In this document: positions 1-9,623 of the stretch, in pieces | Numbering within the stretch: position 1 is the first letter of the stretch | How the letters are laid out: each line of letters starts with the position of its first letter | Notes under the pieces: model-generated | The model's database searches: none | What the model saw: the letters and a program-made list of their open reading frames with translations, nothing else | Told to the model about the DNA's origin: nothing | Source of the DNA: Halomonas dongshanensis | Lineage (GTDB): Bacteria; Pseudomonadota; Gammaproteobacteria; Pseudomonadales; Halomonadaceae | Assembly: GCF_024790395.1 (NCBI RefSeq) | Contig: NZ_JAJISC010000001.1 | Location: 434,001 to 498,000, forward strand | Length of the DNA stretch: 64,000 nucleotides | Direction of reading: 5' to 3' | Position numbers and translations under genes: made by a program

Positions 1-910
1 CCACGTCGTCGTAATGCTTTACCGGACGTGCCGGACGGCTGCCGAAATAGAGCTCGGCGTAGGCGTCGTCTTCGATCAGTGGCACGTCGTGGGCCTTGAG
101 GAGTGTATAGAGCTGCTGCTTGCGGGCATCGCTCAAACTCGCCCCCAGCGGATTCTGTAAATGGCTCATCAGCCAGCACGCGCGAATGGGCAGACGCGCC
201 AAGCGCTCGGCGAGAATCTCGACGTCGATCCCCTCTCTCGGGTGCACCGGAATCTCGACGGCCTTGAGCTGCAAGCGCTCCAACACCTGCAGGCAGGCGT
301 AGAAGGCCGGTGATTCGATGGCGACCAGATCCCCCGGCGAGGTCACGCACTGTAGCCCCAAGTTGAGCGCCTCCATCGCCCCGTTGGTGATGACTAACTC
401 TTCGACGGGCAGCGGCGTGCCGCCCATGCGGTAGCGCAGGGCGATCTGGCGACGAAGGTCCCCATCGCCCGTGGCCATGTCGGCGATGATGCCCGCTGGC
501 GTGATCTCGCGAAGCCCTTTGGCCATGCTGCGCGCAAGCCGCGCCAGCGGAAAGAGCGCGGGGCTGGGAAAGGCCGACCCGAAAGGCACCGTTTGACGGT
601 TCTGCAGCGAACTCAGCACCGAGAACGCCAACTCACTCACGGCAATGTCGGCCGTCTCTTGCTGACCGGGGGTGGCCTCGGGCTCGGTGAGCAGGCGCGG
701 AGCCTGTTCGCGTACGAAGTAGCCAGAGCGCGGACGGGCGGTGATCAGACCGCGATCTTCGAGCTGGTAGTAGGCCTTGAATACCGTCGAGGGGCTGACG
801 CCATAGTGACGGCTGGCTTCGCGCACCGAGGGCACGCGCTCACCGGGGGCTAGGACGCCTTTGCGAATCAGCTCGGAAATTTCGTCGGCAAACCGTTCGT
901 AGCGCTTCAT
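1..910 (-). CDS. MocR-type GntR/aminotransferase-like regulator (5' part; runs off left edge)
   Basis: The reading frame opens at an ATG whose complement lies at 908-910 and stays open to the window edge, giving the first 303 residues (MKRYERFADEISELIRKG...). Residues 1-70 form a GntR winged helix with the typical stretch GVSPSTVFKAYYQLEDRG. From about residue 105 the protein becomes a fold-type I aminotransferase domain, with the substrate and cofactor region ITNGAMEALNLGLQ and LMSHLQNPLG. This architecture is that of MocR regulators, which use PLP as a sensing cofactor. The PLP-binding lysine would lie beyond the edge, so cofactor binding cannot be checked. It is divergent from pntA; its target may be in the shared gap or outside the window. 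The family is clear, the ligand unknown. Confidence 0.88.
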   Translation of the reverse strand, partial: MKRYERFADEISELIRKGVLAPGERVPSVREASRHYGVSPSTVFKAYYQLEDRGLITARPRSGYFVREQAPRLLTEPEATPGQQETADIAVSELAFSVLSSLQNRQTVPFGSAFPSPALFPLARLARSMAKGLREITPAGIIADMATGDGDLRRQIALRYRMGGTPLPVEELVITNGAMEALNLGLQCVTSPGDLVAIESPAFYACLQVLERLQLKAVEIPVHPREGIDVEILAERLARLPIRACWLMSHLQNPLGASLSDARKQQLYTLLKAHDVPLIEDDAYAELYFGSRPARPVKHYDDV

Positions 911-1211
911 ATCGATATCGTTGCGTAGGCTGAATCGACAGCAAAGCATACGCCCTATGCCGTCACAAGGCGTGAAAGTCTCTTTCTAAATGACCTTCTG
1001 ACAGTAAAATTACGTTTTGTAATCAATTAGTAATCAATTATCTGTGCGCTGCAGCAAAGTTTTGGTAGCCTTTCATACGGGAGCCTGTAGGCGCCATGCC
1101 TGCGGCGACACTCCCCGGACACAAACATCCAAATCGATAATAAGGCTCGGATTTCGTACGTCCCAACGCTTGGGCGTGGAAACGAAACGAGTCAGCGAAT
1201 GGAGAGCACGC
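911..1211. other. mocR-pntA divergent intergenic region
   Basis: About 300 bases without a convincing gene. It must hold the mocR promoter and the pntA promoter. An AT-rich tandem repeat sits near its middle, and a GGAGAG ribosome binding site for pntA ends it. An in-frame upstream extension of pntA reads through the right half but has no family similarity and no ribosome binding site. Confidence 0.6.
1019..1040. repeat. Direct repeat GTAATCAATTA x2, candidate MocR operator
   Basis: Two perfect, directly adjacent copies of the 11-base word GTAATCAATTA lie 109 bases upstream of the mocR start. MocR proteins commonly bind direct repeats near their own promoters, so this is a reasonable operator candidate. 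The 11-bp period puts both copies on the same face of the helix. The binding role is inferred. Confidence 0.45.
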
Positions 1212-2783
1212 GTGAGAATAGGCGCACCGAAAGAGATAGCCAAGGGGGAAGCAAGGGTCGCTCTTACCCCCGAGAGCGCAGCGCAGATCCAGAAACTGGG
1301 TCATGAATGTTTGATCGAAACGGGCGCAGGCCTCGCTGCGGGTTTCGACGACGCCGCCTACCTCGATGCGGGTGTCAGCGTCGTCGAAAGCGCCGAGGCG
1401 CTGTGGTGCGAGGCCGAGGTAGTGATCAAGGTTCGCGAACCCACCGATGCCGAAGCCGAGCGGCTGCGCGAAGGCCAAACGCTGATCAGCTTCTTCTGGC
1501 CTGCCCAGAACGAAGCGCTGCTGGAGAAGTGCCGCGCCCAAGGCGCCACGGTAATGGCGATGGACATGGTGCCGCGTATCTCGCGCGCCCAGAAGATGGA
1601 CGCGCTCTCGTCCATGGCCAACATCGCCGGTTACCGCGCGGTGATCGAGGCGGGTAACAACTTCGGCCGCTTCTTCACCGGCCAAGTGACCGCTGCCGGT
1701 AAGGTGCCGCCCGCCAAGGTGCTGGTCATTGGCGCTGGTGTGGCCGGTCTTGCTGCCATCGGCACGGCGACGAGTCTCGGTGCCGTCGTGCGCGCGTTTG
1801 ACGTACGCCCGGAAGTCTCCGAGCAGATCGAGTCCATGGGTGCAGAGTTTCTGTTCCTCGACTTCGAAGATACCCAAGACGGCGCCGAAAGCGGTGGCTA
1901 CGCCTCTCCCTCGAGCCCGGAGTTCCGCGAGAAGCAGCTCGAGTGCTTCCGCGCCCAGGCCCCGGATGTCGATATTGTCATTACCACCGCGCTGATCCCC
2001 GGCCGCCCAGCGCCGAAGCTGTGGCTCGAGGACATGGTGGCGCTGATGAAGCCCGGCTCCGTGGTGGTCGATCTCGCTGCCGAAAAAGGTGGCAACTGCG
2101 ATCTGACCAAGCCCGACGAGCGTGTGGTGTCCGATAATGGCGTCGTGGTGGTCGGCTATACCGACTTCCCCTCGCGCATGGCCACCCAGGCATCGCTTCT
2201 GTATGCCACCAACATTCGCCACATGCTGACCGATCTGACGCCAGAGAAAGATGGCGTGATCGCCCATGACATGGAGGATGATGTCATTCGTGGCGCGACG
2301 GTGATCCATCAAGGCGACATCACCTTCCCACCGCCGCCGCCCAAGGTGAAAGCGATCGCAGCCGCCAAACCCAAAAAGAAGGAAAAAGAGCCGACACCGG
2401 AAGAGAAGAAGGCCGCCGAGCTTGCCACCTTCAAAGCTCAGACCAAACGTCAGGTGAGCATGTTGGCCATTGGCGGTGCGCTCATGCTGCTGCTAGGGCA
2501 AGTGGCACCGGCCTCGTTCATGCAGCACTTCATCGTCTTCGTGCTGGCCTGTTTCATCGGCTTCCAGGTGATCTGGAAGGTGAGTCACTCGCTGCACACG
2601 CCGCTGATGGCGGTTACCAACGCGATCTCGGGCATCATCATTCTGGGCGCGATTTTGCAGATCGGTTCCGGCAGCGCCATCGTTACGCTCTTGGCCGCTG
2701 TTTCGGTACTGATCGCCACCATCAACATCGTGGGGGGCTTCCTGGTCACGCGCCGGATGCTCGCCATGTTCCAGAAATCCTAA
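1212..2783 (+). CDS. pntA: NAD(P) transhydrogenase subunit alpha
   Basis: This is the alpha subunit of the proton-pumping pyridine nucleotide transhydrogenase, which uses the proton gradient to make NADPH from NADH at the inner membrane. The start is GTG, chosen because GGAGAG lies 5 bases upstream and the protein then begins [20 protein letters not shown], as the family does; 523 residues fits the usual length of about 510. The NAD-binding domain I has [15 protein letters not shown] near residue 172. A charged proline/lysine linker ([22 protein letters not shown]) near residue 375 leads to about four C-terminal membrane segments. It is followed after 16 bases by pntB, so the two form an operon. 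Confidence 0.97.
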   Translation: MRIGAPKEIAKGEARVALTPESAAQIQKLGHECLIETGAGLAAGFDDAAYLDAGVSVVESAEALWCEAEVVIKVREPTDAEAERLREGQTLISFFWPAQNEALLEKCRAQGATVMAMDMVPRISRAQKMDALSSMANIAGYRAVIEAGNNFGRFFTGQVTAAGKVPPAKVLVIGAGVAGLAAIGTATSLGAVVRAFDVRPEVSEQIESMGAEFLFLDFEDTQDGAESGGYASPSSPEFREKQLECFRAQAPDVDIVITTALIPGRPAPKLWLEDMVALMKPGSVVVDLAAEKGGNCDLTKPDERVVSDNGVVVVGYTDFPSRMATQASLLYATNIRHMLTDLTPEKDGVIAHDMEDDVIRGATVIHQGDITFPPPPPKVKAIAAAKPKKKEKEPTPEEKKAAELATFKAQTKRQVSMLAIGGALMLLLGQVAPASFMQHFIVFVLACFIGFQVIWKVSHSLHTPLMAVTNAISGIIILGAILQIGSGSAIVTLLAAVSVLIATINIVGGFLVTRRMLAMFQKS

Positions 2784-2799
2784 GCGGCGGAGAGACGAT

Positions 2800-4242
2800 A
2801 TGCTAGGGCAAGGATTCGTATCTGCCGCAGCCATTGCGGCCAGTGTGCTGTTCATTCTGTCATTGGGCGGGCTGAGCAATCAGGAAAAGGCCAAGCGCGC
2901 CGTCTGGTACGGCATCGTCGGCATGGGCGTGGCGGTCTTCTTCACCGCCTTCGGCCCCGGTATCGGTGGCTACGGCTGGCTGATTCCGATGGTGATCATC
3001 GGGGCGGCAGCCGGTACCTACTTGGCCAATAAGGTCGAGATGACCGAGATGCCCCAACTGGTAGCGGCGCTGCACAGCTTCGTTGGCCTGGCGGCGGTAT
3101 TCGTCGCCTGGAGCGCGGATCTTGAGCGTCGTCGCGTGCTGGCAGCCCAGGCCGCCGACGGCGTGATGCAGGAGTTCTCGGCGTTTGCCGCGCTGGTGGC
3201 CACCAAGGCGCCGGACGAGCTGACGTTTCTGCAAATCGAAGTGGTGCTGGGCATCTTCATCGGTGCGGTGACCTTCACCGGCTCCGTGATCGCCTTTGGC
3301 AAGCTCGCCGGTAAAGTCGATGGCAAGCCGCGTCAATTGCCGGGTGGGCATCTGCTCAACGCCGGTGCGGCGGTATTGTCACTGCTGTTGGCGGTGCTGT
3401 ATCTCAATGGCGCCGGTTTCTGGACGCTGATTCTGCTGGCGGCCTTGGCGTTCTTCATCGGCTACCACCTGATCATGGGCATCGGCGGCGCCGACATGCC
3501 GGTAGTGGTGTCGATGCTCAACAGCTACTCCGGCTGGGCGGCGGCGGCCATCGGCTTTACGCTCTCCAACGACCTGTTGATCGTGACCGGCGCACTGGTC
3601 GGCTCTTCGGGTGCGATTCTCTCCTACATCATGTGTAAGGCGATGAACCGCAACTTCGTCAACGTCATCCTCGGCGGCTTTGGTGGAAGCCAAGGGCCTG
3701 CAGCGGAGATCGAAGGCGAGCAGGTCGCGATTGACGCCAGCGGCGTGGCGAGCGCCCTGAACGATGCCGATAGCGTTGTCATCGTACCGGGCTACGGTAT
3801 GGCGGTGGCCCAGGCGCAGAGCGCGGTGAGCGATCTGGTGCGCAAGCTGCGCGCGGCCGGTAAAGAAGTGCGCTTTGGCATCCACCCGGTAGCGGGACGC
3901 CTACCCGGCCACATGAACGTGCTGTTGGCCGAAGCCAAGGTGCCTTACGACATCGTGCTGGAGATGGACGAGATCAACGATGACTTCGCCAGTACGGATG
4001 TGGTGATCGTTATCGGCTCTAACGACATCGTCAACCCGGCCGCCCAAGAAGACCCCAACAGCCCCATCGCCGGTATGCCGGTGTTGAGGGTGTGGGAAGC
4101 CAAGCAGGTCTTCATCTGCAAGCGCGGCCAGGGCACCGGCTACTCCGGCATCGAGAACCCGCTGTTCTACAAAGAGAACAGCCGCATGTTCTACGGCGAC
4201 GCCCGCGAGAGCTTGAACACTCTGCTACCGCTGGTGGACTGA
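2800..4242 (+). CDS. pntB: NAD(P) transhydrogenase subunit beta
   Basis: This is the beta subunit, carrying the main membrane proton channel (domain II, residues 1 to about 290, eight or nine hydrophobic segments) and the cytoplasmic NADP(H)-binding domain III. Domain III shows [15 protein letters not shown] near residue 325 and the conserved [16 protein letters not shown] near the end. Length is 480 residues, as expected (E. coli 462). The ATG is preceded by GGCGGAGAGA. It forms an operon with pntA and is closed by a strong hairpin terminator. Confidence 0.97.
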   Translation: MLGQGFVSAAAIAASVLFILSLGGLSNQEKAKRAVWYGIVGMGVAVFFTAFGPGIGGYGWLIPMVIIGAAAGTYLANKVEMTEMPQLVAALHSFVGLAAVFVAWSADLERRRVLAAQAADGVMQEFSAFAALVATKAPDELTFLQIEVVLGIFIGAVTFTGSVIAFGKLAGKVDGKPRQLPGGHLLNAGAAVLSLLLAVLYLNGAGFWTLILLAALAFFIGYHLIMGIGGADMPVVVSMLNSYSGWAAAAIGFTLSNDLLIVTGALVGSSGAILSYIMCKAMNRNFVNVILGGFGGSQGPAAEIEGEQVAIDASGVASALNDADSVVIVPGYGMAVAQAQSAVSDLVRKLRAAGKEVRFGIHPVAGRLPGHMNVLLAEAKVPYDIVLEMDEINDDFASTDVVIVIGSNDIVNPAAQEDPNSPIAGMPVLRVWEAKQVFICKRGQGTGYSGIENPLFYKENSRMFYGDARESLNTLLPLVD

Positions 4243-4262
4243 GCCTAGTCTGTGTGGAACTG

Positions 4263-4293
4263 AAAACCCGCGACGTTGGTCGCGGGTTTTTTT
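4263..4293 (+). terminator. Rho-independent terminator of pntAB
   Basis: The stem AACCCGCGAC pairs with GTCGCGGGTT around a 4-base loop and is followed by a run of seven T. It lies 20 bases after the pntB stop. The A-run before the stem may also stop transcription coming leftward, although the leftward gntR gene ends just to its right. Confidence 0.93.
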
Positions 4294-4314
4294 GTGGGCG
4301 TATAAGCGTTTTCT

Positions 4315-5034
4315 CTAAGAAATATCGATACGGTAGCGAAAGGGCTGAGCGTCACCGGTGGAACGACGATACTCCAGCGGCGTGCCGTCATAACCTTTGG
4401 CGATGCGTTCGATCATGATCACCGGCTGGCCTGGGGCGATGTCGAGCACCTTGGCAGTATCCTGGTCGGCGGTATCCACCGACAACGTTTCCTGAGCAGC
4501 GCCGATTAGTTGTCCGCACTGCTCTTCATAGAACGGATAGAGCAGATTGCCGAAGTCGGCGGGGGCGATGGCCAGCAGAGGCGCAAAGCGGCTGGTCGAG
4601 AGCCAGATCCGTTCATGAAAGATATTGCGGCCTTCGATCTGACGGACACGCTCCAAGTAAATGACGGGATCATTTTTGGAGAGCCCCAGCGCATTGGCCA
4701 CGCCACTACTCGCCACTTCTTCACGGCGCGTTAGTACGCGCCCGGTCGGCACGCGCCGCTCTCCCTTGTCGTCCACATGGCGGAAAAAACGAAACAGCGA
4801 GCCATCGAAATTGGGGCGGCGGATGAAGGTACCACGGCCCTGGCTGCGCTCCATCAGGCCATCCTGCACCAGGGTGTCTACCGCACGCCGTAGCGTGCCC
4901 ATTGCCACGCCGTAGTGTTTGGTCAACTCGGCCTCGGTAGGAATTGCCGTACCTGGCGCCCATTCGCCCGCCGCTATGCGGGCCAGCATGTCATCACGCA
5001 GGCGCTGGTAAAGGGGAAGCCGCATATCCGTCAT
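4315..5034 (-). CDS. GntR family regulator with UTRA (HutC-type) domain
   Basis: A 239-residue regulator: an N-terminal winged helix (LPLYQRLRDDMLARIAAGEWAPG..., then AELTKHYGVAMGTLRRAVDTLVQDGLMERSQGRGTF) followed by a UTRA ligand domain from about residue 75 (VIYLERVRQIEGRNIFHERIWL). The start MTDMRLPLY is preferred over an ATG 45 bases upstream because AAGGA lies about 9 bases before it and family members begin with the LPLYQ segment. It is divergent from the amidohydrolase/transporter pair, with a near-perfect palindrome between them, so it probably represses that operon until a pathway metabolite binds. The ligand is unknown. Confidence 0.92.
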   Translation of the reverse strand: MTDMRLPLYQRLRDDMLARIAAGEWAPGTAIPTEAELTKHYGVAMGTLRRAVDTLVQDGLMERSQGRGTFIRRPNFDGSLFRFFRHVDDKGERRVPTGRVLTRREEVASSGVANALGLSKNDPVIYLERVRQIEGRNIFHERIWLSTSRFAPLLAIAPADFGNLLYPFYEEQCGQLIGAAQETLSVDTADQDTAKVLDIAPGQPVIMIERIAKGYDGTPLEYRRSTGDAQPFRYRIDIS

Positions 5035-5133
5035 CGAGCCATTTCCTTCATGCCGTGAGCATCTGCTCCAAAGCCCCAATGTATCACCTTTAGTCGTAGG
5101 CCGCGCTCAACGCCGTCGACTCAGTGTATCCTA

Positions 5134-5167
5134 CGCAAATTCATCTATTCATATATATGAATTTGCG
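5134..5167. promoter_or_regulatory. Nested palindrome, candidate operator of the GntR/UTRA regulator
   Basis: CGCAAATTCAT (5134-5144) is repeated perfectly inverted as ATGAATTTGCG (5157-5167). A second perfect 16-bp palindrome, ATTCATATATATGAAT (5147-5162), overlaps its right side. Both sit in the divergent gap, about 100 bases from each start. GntR/HutC regulators bind short dyads in such gaps; assignment to this regulator is by position. Confidence 0.7.
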
Positions 5168-5273
5168 TGTGGCCGCGACAACCATCATTAGCGCCTTTAG
5201 GCGTTTCGGCAACGCGGTTCGAATAAAGCCCGCTCGGCCATACTCAACCGAGCGCTTATCATGAGGAGCGACA

Positions 5274-6104
5274 ATGGCTAATGCCTCACTGCCAGTGACC
5301 GGCGTCGATACGCACGCCCATATCTTCGAGCGCGATCTACCGCTCGTAGCGGGGCGCCGCTATAGCCCAGACTACGATGCCTGTGTGGAGCAGTACTTGG
5401 CCGAGCTGGATCGCTGCGGTATTTCCCATGGCGTATTGGTACAGCCGAGCTTTCTGGGCACCGACAATCGCTACATGGTAGAGGCGTTGCGCCGCTACCC
5501 CGAGCGGCTGCGTGGCACTGCCGTGGTCGATGCCACTATTACCTCAGCCGAACTCGATACGTTAGCCGCGGCGGGTGTCGTCGGAATTCGTCTCAATCTG
5601 ATCGGTAAGACACCGCCGGACTATCGCCGCGAGCCTTGGCAGACGCTCTTTGCCGAGCTTGCAAAGCGCAGCTGGTCGGTTGAGATTCAGCGTGGCATCG
5701 ATGATATCGCGCACGTGATCCAACCGATCGTCGACACGAAGGTCACGGTGGTGGTGGACCATTTCGGTCTACCCGATGGTGCGATCGACCTGGCTTTGCC
5801 TGCGCATCGTGCGCTGCTCGATTTGATCGCCAGCGCGGATGTCTGGGTCAAACTTTCGGCCCCCTATCGCTGCAATGCGACCCTTCATCAGGCGCGGGAG
5901 TCGCTTGCGCATCTGCGTGAGGCGTGTGGCCAGGGCGAGCGGATGGTCTGGGGAAGTGATTGGCCGCATACCCGGTTCGAGGCGCAGACCGACTTTGCCG
6001 CACAGTTCGCCTTTATCAAGGCCCTACTACCCGATGACCGAGAGCGGCATCGAGTTCTCCGTGAGAATCCGATGCGGCTGTTCAAGATCGATCAGCCTGT
6101 TTAA
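5274..6104 (+). CDS. Amidohydrolase_2 family TIM-barrel hydrolase (LigI-like lactonase type)
   Basis: A 276-residue metal-dependent hydrolase. Visible motifs are VDTHAHIFE near the N-terminus (HxH metal site), VLVQPSFLGTDN, VVDHFGLP near residue 160, and GSDWPHTRFE near residue 225 with the catalytic Asp. This is the layout of the 2-pyrone-4,6-dicarboxylate lactonase (LigI) group, which hydrolyses lactones of dicarboxylic or sugar acids; members differ widely in substrate. The ATG follows a good GAGGAG site. It is first in a two-gene operon with a carboxylate-type transporter, so a lactone or related organic acid is likely, but the exact substrate cannot be told. Confidence 0.85.
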   Translation: MANASLPVTGVDTHAHIFERDLPLVAGRRYSPDYDACVEQYLAELDRCGISHGVLVQPSFLGTDNRYMVEALRRYPERLRGTAVVDATITSAELDTLAAAGVVGIRLNLIGKTPPDYRREPWQTLFAELAKRSWSVEIQRGIDDIAHVIQPIVDTKVTVVVDHFGLPDGAIDLALPAHRALLDLIASADVWVKLSAPYRCNATLHQARESLAHLREACGQGERMVWGSDWPHTRFEAQTDFAAQFAFIKALLPDDRERHRVLRENPMRLFKIDQPV

Positions 6105-6137
6105 GCCTCTTCCTAAACACGAAAAGAGTATCCATTC

Positions 6138-7439
6138 ATGATGAGTCTTCTTGTGGTAGGGGCGATCGTCATCTCCATCGTTCTAGGCTATCGCACCAAG
6201 ATCAATATCGGCCTGTTCGCGATCGCTTTCGCTTACCTTCTAGGCTGCTTTGGTTTGGGACTGAGCCCTCGTGAGGTGATCGCCTCCTGGCCTTTGAACA
6301 TCTTCTTCATCATCTTTTCGGTGTGCCTGTTCTACAGCTTCGCCATCGTCAACGGCACGCTGGAGAAGCTGGCCGAACACCTCATGTATCGCTGTCGAAA
6401 CTTTCCGCATTTGCTGCCGTTTGCGATCTTCTTCGCGGCAGTGGTGATCTCGGCGTTAGGGGCGGGCTACTACACCGTATTGGCGTTCATGGCGCCGCTG
6501 ACGCTGTTGCTTTGCGCGCGCACCGGGCTGAATCTGATCATTGGTGCGATGGCGGTCAACTACGGAGCACTGGCCGGGGCCAATTTCGTCTCCAGCCAAA
6601 GCGGCATCATCTTTCGTAGCTTGATGACCCAGGCCGGTCTCTCTGACAGCCAGGCTTTCATCAATAGTGCAGGCATTTTCGCCAGTACCTTGATCGTGCC
6701 GGTCGTCGTGCTGGGTGGGTTAATTCTGTTCAATCGTCGTCGGGGCGTGGCGATGGCGACGCTCGATCATGTCGAGCGCCCATTGCCGCTCAACCGCGAG
6801 CAAAAGATGACACTCTGGTTGACGCTTTTGATGATGGCCACGGTGCTGTTGCCGCCGATTGCCAGCCTGGTCGCTCCGAACAACGCAGCCATTGCGCTGC
6901 TCAATAGCAAAGTCGACATCGGTCTAATCGCCAGCGTCTTCTCGGTGATTGCGCTGTTGCTGAAACTGGGCGACGAGCGTAAGGCGATCGCCTCGCTGCC
7001 CTGGGGCACGATCATCATGATCTGTGGGGTGGGGATGTTAATCTCGATCGCGATTAAGGCGGGCACCATCGACATGCTGGGTGCTTGGATCGGCACTAGC
7101 ATTCCGCCGGTGTTGATTGCCGTTGCCTTTGGCGTAGTAGCGGCCTGTATGTCGCTGTTCGCGAGCACCCTGGGGGTGGTGACACCGGCGCTCTTTCCGC
7201 TTGTGCCATCGATTGCCGCCTCCCTCGGGATCGACCCGATGGTGATCTTCATTGCCATTGTGGTCGGCGCCCAGGCGACCTCGATCTCGCCATTCTCCTC
7301 CGGTGGTAGTCTGATTCTGGGCTCCTGCCCTGGCGATGAGGAAAGGGCGGGACTGCTGCCTAAGCTGTTGTTCCGTGCAGCACCGCTTGGGTTCGTCGCC
7401 GCACTGCTCTTCAACCTGCTACTGACATTCGTGCTCTAA
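6138..7439 (+). CDS. SLC13/MatC-like carboxylate transporter
   Basis: A 433-residue, strongly hydrophobic protein with about 11-12 membrane segments and little else. Its N-terminal part (GYRTKINIGLFAIAFAYLLG, then SWPLNIFFIIFSVCLFYSFA) resembles the MatC N-terminal domain of malonate and dicarboxylate carriers in the ion-transporter superfamily. The C-terminal GAQATSISPFSSGGSLILG carries the Ser/Gly-rich substrate loop usual for such carriers. It starts 33 bases after the amidohydrolase and probably imports its substrate under control of the divergent GntR/UTRA gene. Family assignment is fairly sure; substrate is not. Confidence 0.8.
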   Translation: MMSLLVVGAIVISIVLGYRTKINIGLFAIAFAYLLGCFGLGLSPREVIASWPLNIFFIIFSVCLFYSFAIVNGTLEKLAEHLMYRCRNFPHLLPFAIFFAAVVISALGAGYYTVLAFMAPLTLLLCARTGLNLIIGAMAVNYGALAGANFVSSQSGIIFRSLMTQAGLSDSQAFINSAGIFASTLIVPVVVLGGLILFNRRRGVAMATLDHVERPLPLNREQKMTLWLTLLMMATVLLPPIASLVAPNNAAIALLNSKVDIGLIASVFSVIALLLKLGDERKAIASLPWGTIIMICGVGMLISIAIKAGTIDMLGAWIGTSIPPVLIAVAFGVVAACMSLFASTLGVVTPALFPLVPSIAASLGIDPMVIFIAIVVGAQATSISPFSSGGSLILGSCPGDEERAGLLPKLLFRAAPLGFVAALLFNLLLTFVL

Positions 7440-7497
7440 AGAAGCCAAGGACCTTTGATTCCTGAGTTCAGGATGTCGAGCATGCCGTTGGTTGAGT

Positions 7498-7537
7498 CTC
7501 GTCGCGCCCTGCACCGTTGAGTGAGGGGCGCGACGAG
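7498..7537. terminator. Hairpin between convergent genes
   Basis: CTCGTCGCGCCC pairs perfectly with GGGCGCGACGAG across a 16-base loop, between the transporter and the convergent chemoreceptor gene. There is no T-run on either side, so it is a weak or factor-assisted bidirectional terminator candidate. Confidence 0.5.
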
Positions 7538-7556
7538 TGTTGGTCCGTAGGCGCGG

Positions 7557-9530
7557 TTAGAACTCTTCCCACTCTGCCACTTCTTGTTTCGCTCTGATCG
7601 TGGTCTTAGGCATGGGGGCTGCAAGCGCGACGGCAGGGCTTGGGCGCAAAGTAGCGGAAAAGGCAGGCGAAGCGCCTTCGTCGCCCAGCACGAACTCGCT
7701 CATCAAACGGTCGAGTTGCTCGGCGTTTTCGCGCATGGTGGCGGCGAGCGTCGCATTTTGGCTGACCATGGTGGCGTTTTGTTGGGTCATGGTGTCCATT
7801 TCGGCTACGGCCGTGTTGACCTGCTCGATACCCGCCGTTTGTTCCCGAGCACCGGCGGCAATCTCACCGATCACGTCCGTTACCTGGGTAATGCTGCGAT
7901 GGATCTCCGCCATCTGCTCAGCGGCCGAGGTCACGAGCGTGTTGCCTTCCCGGGTATGGGTAACGGAAACATCGATCAGCGCGCGAATATCATGTGCCGC
8001 CGAAGCCGAGCGGCTGGCCAGCGTGCGCACTTCGTTGGCGACGACGGCAAAACCGCGGCCCTGCTCACCCGCGCGGGCGGCTTCGACCGAGGCGTTGAGC
8101 GCGAGGATATTGGTTTGAAAGGCGATGGAGTCGATCAGGCCAATGATATCGCTGATCTTGTTCGACGACTCGCTGATCGCTGCCATCTTGGCCTGCATCT
8201 GATTCATCGACGCGGTGCCGCGCTCAGACGCCCTAGTCGCTTCGCTCGCCAGGCCACTGGCCTGCTCGGATGCCTGGGAGGTGTGCGCTACCGTCGAATG
8301 GATCTCCTCCATCGACGCAGAGGTTTCCTGGAGGTTGGCGGCTGCCTGCTCGGTGCGTGACGAAAGCTCTCGCGTGCCGTCGGCCATGTCGCTGGCGCCA
8401 ATGAGTACCGTTTGCGCATTGCCACGAACCTCGCGAAGAGTCTCCTGCATGCGCTCGACGAAGGCATTGAACCCCTTAGCCAGATCACCGATTTCGTCCT
8501 GGGTCTTGGCCTCCAACCGCCGGGTCAGATCGCCTTTGCCCTGGGCGATATCCGCCATGGCAGCGGCGGTGTGCCGGATCGGTGCGAGCGCTCGGCGAGC
8601 AGCGTAGGCCACCACGGCGAGCAGGAACACCAGCAGTAGCCCTCCTGCGATCAGTAGCGACTGCAAAAGGCCGTTGGTCACGGCGGTAAAGGCCGCCACA
8701 GGAACGTTAACACCCACTACCCAAGAGGTACCTTCCACCGGGCTCCACATCACTACGTTGCGCTCGCCATCGGGCAGCGTGACTTCACCGGAACCAGCTG
8801 TTCCATCGAGCATCTGCTGGCTCAGCGCGCTGAGCCCTTCATAGCCTTGGGTTTGGTCGGCGTCGGTGTAGTTGAGCGCCATACGGTACGCTTCCACCGG
8901 GTGAGCGATGACCTGGCCTTGGCTGTCGATCATCCAGCCGTAACTGCCCTCCCCAACGTTGATGCTCGAGGTGATGTCGGAAACGGCCGCCATAGAGACG
9001 GTAATGCCCAGCAGCCCCGCACGATTGCCCGCATCATCGAAAACGGTATCGACGACGAGAGCGGTCGGCAGGCCACTGACCATGGAAACGACCGGGTCGA
9101 CCAGCAGCGAGTCGCTCGTCTGCTCCGTCAGAAGCGCTTTGAAGTAGGCGCGTTCGGCAATGTCCAACACCACGCCCGCATGGGTGATCGTATCGCCCGA
9201 GGCGTCTGAGAAAAACAGCGACTCGATGGTGCCGCCGGGCGGATAGCGTTTTGCCAGCCAGTCGAGGTGCGAAGCCACCGGTACGCCTTCGGCTAAGCGC
9301 TCATCGGTAGCCAGAATCGCATTCCAGTTGCGATAGCCGGTGATCCAGCGGCTTATCTCGCCGGCGCGTGCCTGTACCTGGCGTTTACCGGCATTGTCGA
9401 TGAGGGCAGGAATGGCGGTATTGAGCTGTTGGCTGACGATCACGCCTAGCACAACGGCTACGATCAATAGGGGCAGCGCTATCGCGCAGAGTAGTTTCTG
9501 GGTTAACGATAGGCGGGAAAATCTGTGCAT
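7557..9530 (-). CDS. Methyl-accepting chemotaxis protein with dCache sensor
   Basis: A 657-residue chemoreceptor: membrane segment at residues 11-33, a periplasmic double-Cache domain (about 38-285, with ERAYFKALL and GSYGWMIDSQGQVIAHP), a second membrane segment at 289-310, a HAMP domain (311-364), and the cytoplasmic signalling domain. The CheA/CheW-contacting tip is clear (IDSIAFQTNILALNASVEAA). It ends in EWEEF, matching the xWxxF tether for CheR/CheB. A palindrome of the type found before the nic genes lies 94 bases upstream of its start. From that position it may sense nicotinate or a related compound and be induced with the pathway; this is inference. Confidence 0.95.
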   Translation of the reverse strand: MHRFSRLSLTQKLLCAIALPLLIVAVVLGVIVSQQLNTAIPALIDNAGKRQVQARAGEISRWITGYRNWNAILATDERLAEGVPVASHLDWLAKRYPPGGTIESLFFSDASGDTITHAGVVLDIAERAYFKALLTEQTSDSLLVDPVVSMVSGLPTALVVDTVFDDAGNRAGLLGITVSMAAVSDITSSINVGEGSYGWMIDSQGQVIAHPVEAYRMALNYTDADQTQGYEGLSALSQQMLDGTAGSGEVTLPDGERNVVMWSPVEGTSWVVGVNVPVAAFTAVTNGLLQSLLIAGGLLLVFLLAVVAYAARRALAPIRHTAAAMADIAQGKGDLTRRLEAKTQDEIGDLAKGFNAFVERMQETLREVRGNAQTVLIGASDMADGTRELSSRTEQAAANLQETSASMEEIHSTVAHTSQASEQASGLASEATRASERGTASMNQMQAKMAAISESSNKISDIIGLIDSIAFQTNILALNASVEAARAGEQGRGFAVVANEVRTLASRSASAAHDIRALIDVSVTHTREGNTLVTSAAEQMAEIHRSITQVTDVIGEIAAGAREQTAGIEQVNTAVAEMDTMTQQNATMVSQNATLAATMRENAEQLDRLMSEFVLGDEGASPAFSATLRPSPAVALAAPMPKTTIRAKQEVAEWEEF

Positions 9531-9623
9531 TGAAGCCTCGGGAGTTGTAGTGGGCCAAAGCCAAGCGATGCCATGGGCGAGTGTTGTTGTGACGCCAACG
9601 CATGGTGTAGCCGCAGCCTAGTT

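Noticed and set aside
1044..1211. N-terminal extension of pntA
   Set aside because: The extra residues have no family similarity, and a GTG with a good ribosome site gives the usual MRIGAPKE start.
1038..2312. A 424-codon leftward open frame opposite pntA
   Set aside because: It mirrors the coding strand of a clear pntA gene, has a His/Arg/Gly-rich composition typical of GC-rich shadow frames and no ribosome site.
5205..5235. GGTTCGAAT stretch resembling a tRNA T-arm
   Set aside because: No cloverleaf, acceptor stem or anticodon arm can be drawn around it.
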